Shown one piece after another: positions 34,987 through 47,029 of a DNA stretch of 64,000 nucleotides. The stretch lies in contig CM068367.1 in the NCBI GenBank assembly GCA_034769895.1, positions 689,264,548-689,328,547 on the forward strand, given 5' to 3'. The notes under the pieces are model-generated. The model was not told the DNA's origin. It saw only the letters and a list, made by a program, of their open reading frames with translations, and ran no database searches. The translations under genes and the position numbers were made by a program. Position 1 is the first letter of the stretch; each line of letters starts with the position of its first letter. The DNA is from Magicicada septendecula (lineage: Eukaryota > Arthropoda > Insecta > Hemiptera > Cicadidae).

Positions 34987-34988
34987 TA

Positions 34989-35785
34989 ACTGTCAATAGG
35001 ATCCTACATTGTGCTAGTTCAGTATAACTATATATTCAGTTTTGTACTGACTAAATTTATACTGAATAAAGTATGTTTAGACTGAAACTACAAATAAAAA
35101 ACATTCGTACAAAATCCTTGCTACTGACCTAATGTCCAATGTCGAATAAGTGACGTTAATTAATATAGCATGCGTCAATTAAAATGTATACACATAGAAT
35201 TCTCCTAGCTCAGAAAAATCTTATTTTAGAACCCAGATCGTGCGTGTGAGTGCATTGTGTTAAAAGCTCTAATTGAAATGCGTATTTATGTGTGTGTGTG
35301 TGTGTGTGAGCGCAAACGCGGAAGTGTAAAACAGAAGGCGATATGTGGAGCGATTGCTAGGGGTCAGTAGATATGTAGAACTACAGATGCGCCCGTGTTT
35401 GATCAGCACTGCGTATATATGTATATTTCTTGGCACATGTGACTGTGAGTAATGACCTTGTCAATTCGTATTTCTGCCTCGCTTCTTGACTTCCGTAACG
35501 GATTAACACGCGCGCGCACGAGTGTCAATCAGTATGCGCGCATAAGCACCGTGTTTCGTTTGAAGCACACAATTTATTTTACTGACAAAACAACCGAGAA
35601 ACTGTGTAGAGATAAATTGTGATCAAACGTGAACGCGTAGGTGAAACACGTGAAAACGACATCATCTGTTCCCCCACCCAAGGGTTTAACGTCACTGTTA
35701 TACAGAAATTAACCGTTCTTTCTGTTGCGTTGAAAATAAAATGTAATTTAATTAATAAAGTTGTGTTAGTGGTTATAATCACAAA
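34989..35785. other. Spacer without recognisable gene
   Basis: AT-rich, with a (TG)n tract at about 35290-35310 and alternating CG near 35510. No gene seen. Confidence 0.5.
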
Positions 35786-35960
35786 CAGAAATAACACTGT
35801 TGCACACCACTATATAAAAGTTATTCCGATTAGCGCTTTCAAGCTTCATAGCTCATTATTCTAGCTTCACAGATTTCCGATCTGATGATGAGCTGTGAAG
35901 CTTGAAAGAACCAATCGGAATAATTTTTGCTATAGTGGTGTGCAACAGTGTTATTCCTGT
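35786..35960. mobile_element. ~175-bp foldback with hammerhead-like core
   Basis: The left arm reads AATAACACTGTTGCACACCA and then CACTATA...TTATTCCGATT...CTTTCAAGCTTCA. The right arm is its inverted copy, ending CAACAGTGTTATTCCTG. Each arm is about 70 bp and the pairing is strong. On the plus strand, 35882-35908 holds CTGATGA, TG, an AGCT...AGCT stem and GAAAG. Non-coding. Confidence 0.75.
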
Positions 35961-37360
<1,400 letters not shown>

Positions 37361-37994
37361 CAAGCTTTGTAAATTTTTGTGTGTGTCAAAGTTAATATCG
37401 TATTAAATTATACTGTTGGCCTACTAAATACATAGTTTAATTTAATTTATTTCAGTATAAAGTATACTGTTTAAACTACGAGTATTATATCAAACTCTTG
37501 AGCTTGAACTTATCCTATTACATTAACTATTGAAGTAAATATTGACATCATTTGTCGATGTAAAGAATGTATACTACATATTTAAATATGCATTTATTTT
37601 TATTGTAGTCTACTGTATACATAGGCCTAGCCTTACTTTTAAGGTACGATATTATTAGAGAGCAATCCGAGGCTTATTCATAGTTTTGGAATAACCGAAC
37701 ATACCGTCCTTACCATTATTCGCATAATATAAAGCTGACTATATAGGCCTAAGTGAACGAAAGTAATTAGCTCAACTTACTGTATATTACATACCGGTAA
37801 TGAACATACGTATGGATGTTAAGTGTCGCTATTATGTGTAACTGATAAGAAAGTTTCTGGTTTAGAGCGGAACAGCGTTTGACTGAGGAAATGCAATATT
37901 AGAAGGAGTAATATTAGGAAGAGCAGGGTGAGCGGAATGTCACCGAAAATACACAGCAGTCGGTCTACTATACTGTATACTATACTAAATGGCA

Positions 37995-38145
37995 GTTCAG
38001 AAGGCGAGCGTCACTACTACTCATTTCACCTGTTTTTTGTGTACTCGCCTACCCAGAAAACATCGCGTTATTGATTTCTATAGTTTCAAGTTCTAAATTA
38101 TAAACCTATTACCAATGTACCCAGTATTCTAAATTGAAACGCACA
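37995..38145 (+). repeat. Dispersed repeat, copy 1
   Basis: Shares, with gaps, AGAAGGCG, ACTACTCATTTC, TTTTTTGTG-ACT, AGTTCTAAATTATA and ATTCTAA-TTGAAAC with 63692-63845 in the same orientation. It lies just upstream of the GC-rich LINE. Family unknown. Confidence 0.55.
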
Positions 38146-38551
38146 ATGGGTTACAACATACAATTTATGCCACGCAATACTGTCATTGCTGTAAAAGCAT
38201 GCCGTTGTAGCGGCCAACTAATTAATTAATAAATATTCCGTCTGGACAGGACCACTAGGCAGGAGCCTCTTCCGGAGGCTCGGTACTAGATACCATTGGG
38301 GCGTCTCACGACGCGCATCCCAACAGCTCTGGCAGCGAGTACTGTGGTGAAGGCTAATGATTTCCCGCGATGCTACCTGTACTAATTGTTTACTAATTGC
38401 AACCCACGCACAGGTAAAAACTGCATCATCGGCCAATCAGAAAAAAGAAGGTGTGTGAGAGGCTCGCATCGCGCCATGCCATAAAGTACTTAATGAGACG
38501 CTTTCGCCCCGCCGATTCATAGCGGGCGACTCGCCTGATTCGCCTCGAGCG

Positions 38552-40184
38552 ATGGAAACGGACGATCCTCTTCATCACCCGTTACCTCCCCTCCCGGTGG
38601 ACGAGTCGAACGACTTCGTACTGTTGGTCAGCGTAGACGCCCGGCTAAGAAGCCGAAGAGGAACCATTCCACCGAATCTGCTTCCTCTCGGACCTCGGCC
38701 ATGGACATCAGTCCTTCTCAGGGCCAATAGGCTGCGGTACCGACTACTTCGGGGGCAGCTCCGGCTGCTTCCGCTGTTGGTCGCGAGCCGCCTCTGTTCG
38801 TCCACGGACTGTCCAATGTCGCCGCCTTATACAGGCGGCTGATCGCGGCCCACGGCCTGTCGGCCGACAAACGTGACCTTAAGCTGCTTGGCGGTGACAC
38901 GGTCAAGGTTCTCGTCCGTCGGATCGAGGACTACCGCTTGGTCGAGGCCTTTCTGCAGGCTAATAACCTGCAATATCATACCTTTTCCCCCAGACGAGTC
39001 AAGCCCTTGTTTGTAATTCTGCGTGGGCTTGATGCGCACACCGATCCCCAGGAGATCCTTTTGGAACTCCGAGAACTCGGTTACCCGGTGCAGGCAATTT
39101 TCCGCCTGTTCACCAATTCTGAGAACCGAGTGCCTCTCCCTATCGTCCGTCTCCACCTCGAGAAGGGCGAGGCTGCAGACAAGGTCTTCCACCAGACGCG
39201 GCTGTTTAGCTTCCGCGTCAAGGTGGAATCCAGTCGCCCCCCGGGCAAACTTGAGCAGTGCCACCGGTGCCAGAGGTTCGGCCATCATACCAACGTCTGT
39301 CGCAATGCCCCGGCCTGTTTACGTTGTTCCTTGGGACATTCCACCCAGGCCTGCACTGTTGCAGACAAGTCCCACTATCGCTGCATCAATTGTGGCGAAG
39401 GCCATGCAGCCAATTACAGTAACTGCCCAGTGTACAGGGCGGAGCTCCTGCGGAAGCAAACGCCGCAGGGGCCACTCCCGAATCCGAAGCAGCCAGTATT
39501 GCAGCCCCAAACACAGAAGCAGCCTAAAGTACAGGCTAAGCCGCCACCAAAGGCTCAACCGGCACGGCGCGAGCCCTCTCCAGCTCCACCTTCAGCCCCT
39601 ACTAAGACACAAAAACGATCCACGTCGCCTTCCGCAGCAGAGACACGCCCTGTAGCCAATATCTCGTTATTGGAGCCGGAGAATCAACCCTCCACCTCCG
39701 CGGAACCACCAACTCCCGCCTCTGAACCAGAGGTAGCCTCGCCACCACTGCCACCTCCGCGATATCCGCGAAACTAAACCTAAAACAATAGGGATAACCA
39801 CACCGGATGCTCGGCCCCGAGCTCCTGCCTACCCACAGCCCAAGAAAAGTCCTGCTTCCCGGTATAAGTCCGACGAAGCGCAGGAGCGTACTTTTCCTGT
39901 CGCAAATTCAAAAACGAGTGGCCCTTGTCCTGTAGCTTCCACCAACACGACCCGATCTGCCGTTAAGCCTGGTCACTCTTACGCGGCCTCAGTTTCCAGG
40001 CAAAACCGCCCAGTTCGTCACTACCGATGACGCACAGTTCGTCCGCGACTTTCTGTCTGGCTACGATCTCAAGAAAGTCGCATCCACCTTTAGGTCCATC
40101 CGAGACCGCCTGGAAACTGCTGACCCACCAACTGAGAGGTTTATGCTCTTGGTGGAAGCTTGCAATGTCATAGGTCTTCTATGA
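38552..40184 (+). pseudogene. Jockey-type ORF1 (Gag-like, CCHC zinc knuckles)
   Basis: The Gag-like RNA-binding protein of the LINE. It likely starts at the ATG at 38552 (METDDPLHHP). It leaves frame near 38630-38650 and meets a TAG at 38728-38730 (probably a decayed CAG). It is then open from there to 39777. This part includes LFVHGLSNVAALYRRLI, a PRE_C2HC-like region around FVILRGLDAHTDPQEILLEL, and C-x2-C-x4-H-x4-C knuckles: CHRCQRFGHHTNVC, CLRCSLGHSTQAC, CINCGEGHAANYSNC. A proline-rich tail follows. Beyond 39777 the sequence stays protein-like through more frameshifts and ends at TGA 40182-40184. Zinc knuckles plus PRE_C2HC are usual in Jockey-group ORF1. Confidence 0.8.
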
Positions 40185-42904
40185 AACAAGCCCTTAGATG
40201 AGACCTCTCGCTCGTAGCCTGGAATGCTAACTCCATCGGTTCCAAGCATTCCGACCTTCTGGAATTCCTGGCTCGGTTCAAACCCGACGTACTTCTCCTC
40301 ACAGAAACCCACCTGACCCCGGCGAACCGGTTTCGATTAGCGAATTACGTGGTGTATCGGGATGACCTAGTTGCCCGACAAGGAGGCAGCACGGCGATCG
40401 CGGTGAGGACCTCTATATGTAATCATCGTGCCGTTTTGCCGCAGCACACTAACCTAGAGGCCACCGCCATTGAGGTCCACGGAGCTCTTGGCGGCGTCTT
40501 CGTTGTTTCAGCATACAAGCCCCCTCGCGCTGAACTCCTTGTCGGCGACCTGGACGTCATCTTCGATTCCCACCGAATGGTAATTTTGCCCGGCGATCTA
40601 AATTGCAAGCATCGCGTTTGGAATAGTCGCTTGACTACTCCGAACGGGAAGCGCCTGCTCAGGTATGTTGAATCGCGCCGGGCGATGGTGATTGGTCCAG
40701 CGCAACTCACGTTCTTTCCGACGCTACCTAACGCGGCTTCCGATGTTCTGGATATTGCGGCAACCCAAGGAATTGTCTGTCCGGTCGAGGTATTCTCGCT
40801 TACGGAGCTGACATCCGACCACAGACATGACACCCCATCTTGGTCCACGTCGCTATCCAGCACGCCTATGCACGGGACGAGAAGAAGGGTATCGATTGGG
40901 ACCGCTACGGCCCGGCTGTGTGCCGTAGATTGCCGCCAGCGGGCCCACTCTTTTCCGTTCGCCTCCTAGACGAAGCAGCAGTAGCGGGAATCGAAGAGGC
41001 AATCATCCTCGGCTATAGACGTGTCTTCACGTACGTGAGCCGGTTTCACGCCTGACTACCAACGCATCCCTGAGGAAGTCTCTCTTGTCGCTCGCGAGAG
41101 AAATTACTTCCGGAAACGTTGGCAGAGGACCCGTGATCCAGCCGATAAGGCAGCATACAATCGGCTCACCGGACGACTGCGTGGCAGTCTGAAGGCGTTC
41201 CGACGTAGCTGTTGGGAACTCGCTGTGGCCCGAACGGGGGATGCGGACCCGCAAAGTCACCCGTACAGAATACCTTCCGCGATGACGGGACGGAGGCGAC
41301 GACCTCCTCTCCCCGCCATCGTTGGGTCGTTCGGACAACTCCTGGGTCGCCCGGAGGAGAAGGCCGAGTAAGTACCGAAGGCCGAGTTGGGCTTGTGTTT
41401 TGAGCGCCAGTTCGCTCCCAACCTGCCCATGGACTGAGACTTCGACGAACAAGTCAAGATGGCTGTGGAAGACTTTCTATCTCTTCCGATCACGGCGGAG
41501 CCCGAACCCATTTCTTTGGAAGAGGTTTCAGATCGGCTCGCTGAACTTCAGCCAAGAAAAGCTCCAGGCCCGGACGGTATCACGAACACCGCTCTACGAC
41601 TTCTCCCGGAGCCTGGAGTTCAATTCTTGACTGATTTGTTCAACGCGTGTCTCAGACAGGCCTACTTTCCCAAGAAATGGCGAAAGGCGACGTTCATCGT
41701 GATCCCGAAGCAGGGAAAGGATGCTTCCCGCCCCGACAACCTCCGGCCTATCAGCCTACTCTCCGCTACGTCCAAGGTTTTTGAGCTACTCGTGCAGCGT
41801 CGTGTACGAGAACATCTAATTAACTTTGACGTGCTGGTCCCTGAACAGTTCCACTTCCGTGTGCAGCATTCGACCACTCATCAACTGATGAGAATGGTGG
41901 AATACATCACGGACGCCGGTTGTCGGAGAGAACGGACCGTTGGCTGTTTCTTAGATGTTGAAAAAACCTTCGACAGCGTATGGCATGATGGCCTATTATT
42001 CAAGCTTAGGGAAGTCCAGGTCCCGGACTGCTACCTCCATCTGGTTGCTAGCTTTCTGACGGAGAGGACCTTCTGCGTGAGAGTTGGCGATTCAGTGTCT
42101 TCCGAGAGACGAATCACAGTCAACGTCCCTCAAGGTAGTGTTCTCGGCCCCCTTCTGTTCTCAGTCTACGTCAACGACGTGCCGAGACAGCCTGGAGTCC
42201 AGGTAGCCCTCTTTGCGGACGACACGGCCGTATTCACGGCCGATCGTCATGTAGAAAGAGCCGTCTTACGACTGCAGTGCCAGCTCGACTCGCTCGGGGA
42301 CTGGACTGAAAATTGGAGAGTGCAACTCAACGCTACCAAGAGTGTAGCCGTCGAATTCTCCAAGCGACAGAAGCACCCTGTTAGGCAGTTACGTATCGGC
42401 AGAACGTACTTGCGCTGGTCCAACGAGGTTAAGTACCTCGGATTACACCTCGACCGTCGGCTCACCTGGCGTACCCACGCTCAGACAGTTCTTAAGCGAG
42501 GATCGTCTCGTCTGAGCTTACTGTTTCCACTCCTGATTAGTTCAGCCATGACCAGGAAATTGGTCAAGATGATCGTCGGCGCGTATTTGCTGCCGGTCAT
42601 TACTTACGCTTGCCCGGTTTGGGGTTACCTCGCCGCAATGCATAAAAAGAAGTTGCAGAGCGTCCTCGACAGGGGTCTTCGGCTAGCGGCCAAAGTCCCC
42701 CGTCGCTTCTCATCACGCCTTCTAAGGAGAGGACTTGGTGTCCGCTCCTTAGACGAAACATTCAGGCGGCTTGCACGCAAATTTTATGCACGTGCGGCGA
42801 GGTTCCCAGACAATCCTCTTGTGGCTGGGCTGGGGGCAGGTACCGTATACGTCCAGGTGATTCGTGGAAACGCCCTCGGTGTATACTGCGCTAGTGTAGG
42901 CTAG
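40181..42904 (+). pseudogene. Jockey-type ORF2 (APE endonuclease and reverse transcriptase)
   Basis: The LINE polymerase, which nicks target DNA and copies its own RNA there. It starts at ATG 40181, overlapping the ORF1 stop. A TGA at 40199-40201 interrupts, but the frame is otherwise open to about 40830. Endonuclease motifs are VAWNANSI, LLLTETHL, LPGDLNCKHRVWNS and SDHR. Frame is lost near 40830 and again after 41055. It is then open from 41459 to 42904 for RT: KAPGPDGITNTALRLLP, NLRPISLLSATSKVFE, motif A CFLDVEKTFDSVWHD, motif B VPQGSVLGPLLFSVYVND, motif C LFADDTAVF. The C-terminus has ITYACPVWGY. The catalytic aspartates are present. VEKTFD and NVPQGS differ from the usual IEKAFD and GVPQGS. 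Confidence 0.85.
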
Positions 42905-43520
42905 CACAACAGCCGAGAATCGGCCTGCTACAGAGCACACGCCCTACTTGGGCAGGGCCACGAGGCAGGAGCTCCACAAGGTAGCTCGGAACTCAGTTAC
43001 CGAGCGGTTCGTCTCTGCGACGCACAACCGCACAGCCCAGAGCGTCGGCGTCGCCGATTCATAGCGATCGCAGCATGCTTCTGAATCAAGACGGACTCCA
43101 TGTGAAGACGAGGGAAATACGCACTCACCGCCGACAAGAGCTTCGCCTCATCGAAGAGGATCCGATGGTCGGCATTGGCGAGCGCGTGCTCAGCTACGGC
43201 AGACTTCTCCGGCTGTCCCAATCTACACTAACGGCTATGTTCACCTACGCGTGTGCAGACGCTGCGCTTCGTGGTCCCAATGTACACCTGACCGCACGAG
43301 CAGGGAACTCCATACACTCCGCACGACGACAGCGGGTCTCGGACGTCCTTCACCGGCCTCATGCCGACTGAGCAGCCTACTAATGCGATCCGTCACCCCA
43401 TGGATGTAGGGCAACGCCGCGAAACCGTCAGTCTCCCGTGACACCACCTCCGACCTGGCTGTTCTTCTCGGCCTGCTCGTCTCACCTCCCCGACGGACCA
43501 GATCGGAGGTAGTGTCACGG
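42905..43520 (+). other. Probable 3' region of the Jockey-type LINE
   Basis: GC-rich sequence after the RT stop, without a recognised domain. GCCGATTCATAGCG at 43051-43064 also occurs at 38511-38524 in the 5' region. An inverted repeat, CCGTGACACCACCTCCGA (from 43438) against TCGGAGGTAGTGTCACGG (to 43520), closes the block directly beside the mariner fragment. Confidence 0.5.
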
Positions 43521-43703
43521 AGCTGTCGTCACTCTCAACACTTTCACGCCCATCTTTAAAACGCTTAAACCACTCATAAACCTGTGTACGACTCATACAA
43601 TCTTCCCCATAAACTTTTTGTAACTTTTCAATGTATTTTTACATGTTTCACCAACTTTTGACAAAATCTGATACAAATTCTTTGATCAATTTTTTTCTGA
43701 CAT
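43521..43703 (-). pseudogene. Mariner-type transposase N-terminal fragment
   Basis: On the minus strand, MSEKKLIKEFVSDFVKSW and, after stops, GEDCMSRTQVYEWFKRFKDG followed by RESVESDD. This is the HTH_48-type DNA-binding region of mariner transposases (the motif 'MSRTQVYEW.KRFK.GRESVE'). The homology ends abruptly near 43521, where GC-rich sequence begins, so the rest of the gene was lost or displaced by the LINE. The DDE catalytic part is absent from the window. Confidence 0.7.
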
Positions 43704-44369
43704 GGTAAATGCACCAAATGAGATTAACACACAACACAACAATGAGCGTTTGTAAATAAACTATATTAGATGTTATTACAAAACTTATACCGGGTAATCA
43801 GTGTTCTGTAAAGTAAACGTATGTGTCGCTTTTTTGGACCCAAGTCAGCTGACTTTGTATTGTCAGTATCAATCCTGATACTTTTTCATCACACCACGTA
43901 AAAGAAATAACCGCCTTATTTTTATTTGTTGAGTTGATAAACTGCTTTTATATAATGACTGCTTATATAAACTGCTCTTATATACAACATTTCTATAAAT
44001 GTTTAGATCTTACTTTTCGGACGATCGACGTTCGCAAAAAGGTAGTAGCGCGCGTTTCCCACTACATTAAACTTTATGAGCTGCCGTTTGCCCTAATTTC
44101 TTAAGTTTATTTTAGATTCCAAGTTGACATGTATTTTTATAAGTAGGTCTGTTTAAATTTTTAATACTTTATTTCAAAAGAAGAAACTTTAACAATGTGT
44201 TTTATATAAACGTATTGTTACTTACTTACTATAAGTGAACGAGCGAAGCGAGTCCTTAGGTTTAACTCGACCGTTTACCATATCTCTGTCTGTCTGTTTA
44301 TTTGAACGGATCAACCGATTTTCATAAAACTTCGCAGATGTGTCCATAATTTTACCTTACAGAACCTTA
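43704..44369. other. Spacer without recognisable gene
   Basis: AT-rich. The phrase GTGAACGAGCGAAGCGAGTC at about 44236-44255 leads into the tandem repeat region and is reminiscent of widespread invertebrate repeats. No gene seen. Confidence 0.5.
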
Positions 44370-44830
44370 TTGTTTTTCAGATTGATTCCCAAAAACAGGG
44401 CGGGAGACAAATATGTGATGGGTCAAAATTATGAAAAAATCCGAAAAGTCAACGTGAGGTATAAAATTAAAGGAAATTTTAAATAAAATACTAATTAAGT
44501 GTTCGTTTCTGAAAACTTTAAAATTTAGGGGACGCCGGGGGCCCAAAAGTGGATGAAAATTTAGATAAAATTGCAAAATTAATGTGGCGTATTAAATTAA
44601 AGAAATTTTTAACCAAATTATGACTTTAGTAAAGTTTTGAAAATTTCAAAATTTTAGGATGCCAATTTTAGGGCCCATAAAGTGGGGCAAACGTCTGACA
44701 AAGTTCAAAGTCCATGTGGTATATCAAATGAAAGAGAATTTTAACCAAAATCTGAATCGAGTGTACAGTTTTGGAGCTTTCAAATTTTTTGACAACATGG
44801 TCCAAAAATGAGTAAAACTATTTGAAAAAT
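44370..44830. repeat. Degenerate ~130-bp tandem repeat
   Basis: Homologous landmarks GTGAGGTATAAAATTAAAG (44454), GTGGCGTATTAAATTAAAG (44584) and GTGGTATATCAAATGAAAG (44716) are 130 and 132 bp apart. Each is followed by AATTTTAA..., a TTTGAAA-type stretch and a GGGCCCA-type or related block. Three clear units, perhaps a fourth at the left. Highly diverged, so old. Confidence 0.7.
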
Positions 44831-46958
44831 TGTAAAAATTCGGCTGGTTGTCCGACACAGACACAAATGTGACACACATCCGATTGTTAGGAATTTTTAG
44901 CTTTTACTGTATGGTAACTCTACAATTGTTACTTTACTAAACAAAAGGTAGGGTAATCGGAATTTTCGTAATTTCCATGATAATTGGAAAATTATCTATT
45001 AACACAATTTATCCAGTAATGAATATTCTTCGTTTAAAATAGTGAACGAGTTCTGCAGCTCAGGGAGCATACTAGTATTTTTAGTACTAAAATAAGTCGA
45101 AAACTATCTTACAAAAATTAAATAAAAACTCTTTTAAAAATGTTTTCATAAAGTAGCAAAGAACAGCTGAGAGTGACGCCACACTAAAGCACAATGATTG
45201 GTTGAACGGTATCCCTTGCCGTCCTAACCGCTTGTCTGGACCGCTTGTTCAACTATCAGCTGTAATGTAACCGTGTGTAAACCGTATGTTTACGAAAGTA
45301 ATTGCACGGTGAAGGGCGCTGTATGTCATTAAAGTATCTTTTATGACAAATTTAAATTTTGTTTTGTTAAGGTAAATGTCAGGGTTGTGTTTCGTTAACA
45401 GAAAACCGTTTCATTCCCATTCATCATATAAAATTTTCGATAATAATATAAGTAAGTGTCATCGAGTTTAATCAAACGAAATCATCGTTGTGTGTCTGGC
45501 GGTCGGAGGGATTGCATTATACGAAGTACCACCATTTTGTGTTGGTCTGTTTGGTACATGTTTATATGTGAAATGATTAAAGAAATTTCGCTTAAGCACG
45601 AAAACACGTAATAACACGCAGATATTGACACGCTGCCGCATCTTTGCTGTCGAAGACCACGCGCCGGTATCACGCTCCGGTATAGGCCTCTAGGTAGCTT
45701 TGCGCAACGCTGGCTACAATCACTGATAAGCCGGATCGACGTTATGTAATTATATGGTAATTCGGTTGTGTCAGGATTTCATTGTGTAACTCGTGCTAGA
45801 AAGTTAACTCATGAGCGCTACAATAACCTTCACATCGCGTTCACAATAAATTACTTAAAAAAAAAGTTGCCTATTAACTACATTACCGGTCATTGCTGTC
45901 CACATTTTGTACGTCACACACACGCGCGCGCGCGCTCAGACTCACTCACACATTTTTAGTGTCATTTACAACGTCAGTGGTGTCGAAAATAGCTACCGAT
46001 CATTGGCACGCATAACGTGTGGTTTCTGACGTGTGTTCTTTTTAATATTGAAGCACCAACCTTACGCTGTGAATCAGGGGTCATTCCCAGCTTTCAACAA
46101 AGGGCAATAATTTCCCTCGCTTTTGTCGTGCTGTTATTATTTGTTGATACTAAAAAATGTTGTTGTATTAATTCGGTTTAATTAGACGTGAAATGAACCA
46201 TTTTTAACTCACCAAAGGAAATGTGGATTCTTTGTTGGGAATCATTCGTAAGTAACTCTAATTCTTCCACTACAATTTTAAACTAATCGTCATTAGTGTG
46301 AACCTAATGCGTTTAAATCGGCAATGTTTAGCGTTTCTTAAGTCTTTGAAGTAATGTAGGGCTAAATCCGTACACACGCGTGTGTCTCTTTTTCGAGGAA
46401 CATAGAGATGCTCATCGTAAGTCTTGTTACCGAGACATCTCTTCTCAGACATGCTCCTAACGAAAAAAGAAAATTCTGTAACCACATAGGCCACTATATA
46501 TACTATATAGTATCTATTATATAGTATATATGTATTCTGTAACCACGAAATATACTATACGAATGTTTGTACATTAGGTAGTGTTTTTTAGGAAAAAATT
46601 AATATACTATTTTTTTTTAACAGACTTTAGTTTAATAGATAATCTCTTAGTTTTAATGACAAAATGCGCACTTTTTTGCTAAATATAAATTACTGTACAA
46701 GCTTTTTAAAAACAAAAGAATCTTTTGATTTATTTTTAATACCCTAGTTTACAAATTGAATAATTTTGTCTTAAAATGGCATTTCTATACTTTGAATACT
46801 ATTTAATATAAGCCTACACTAGGAAATGAAATACACGTTTATACGTGTCTGAACTTGAAGATTGTTTTAAGAAAAAAACTGTCCTATACTATAGTTCATG
46901 AATTAAGATAATATTTTCTACTACTGTACAACAACATCAACAACAGCAACAACTATTG

Positions 46959-46959
<1 letters not shown>
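44831..46959. other. Spacer without recognisable gene
   Basis: AT-rich. Noted: a (CG)n/(CA)n tract near 45920-45935 and a palindromic AT stretch at about 46493-46532 flanked by direct copies of TTCTGTAACCAC (46474 and 46534). No gene seen. Confidence 0.5.
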
Positions 46960-47025
<66 letters not shown>

Positions 47026-47029
47026 CACT
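46960..47029. repeat. (TAC)n(CAC)n trinucleotide repeat
   Basis: About 18 TAC/ACT units followed by CAC units. Confidence 0.95.

Larger units (their letters stand above)
38218..43520 (+). mobile_element. Jockey-type LINE, nearly full length, decayed
   Basis: A GC-rich island of about 5.3 kb in AT-rich surroundings. In order it has a probable 5' UTR (from about 38218), an ORF1 with zinc knuckles, and an ORF2 with APE endonuclease and reverse transcriptase, then a 3' region. ORF1 and ORF2 overlap by ATGA at 40181-40184, a typical stop-restart arrangement. Several frameshifts and two nonsense codons make it inactive. Both outer edges are estimates from base composition and the start of mariner sequence on the right. 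I found no clear poly(A) tail or target duplication. Confidence 0.75.

Noticed and set aside
39023..39655. 210-residue plus-strand frame overlapping LINE ORF1
   Set aside because: Arg/Ser-rich shadow of the real frame, which carries the zinc knuckles.
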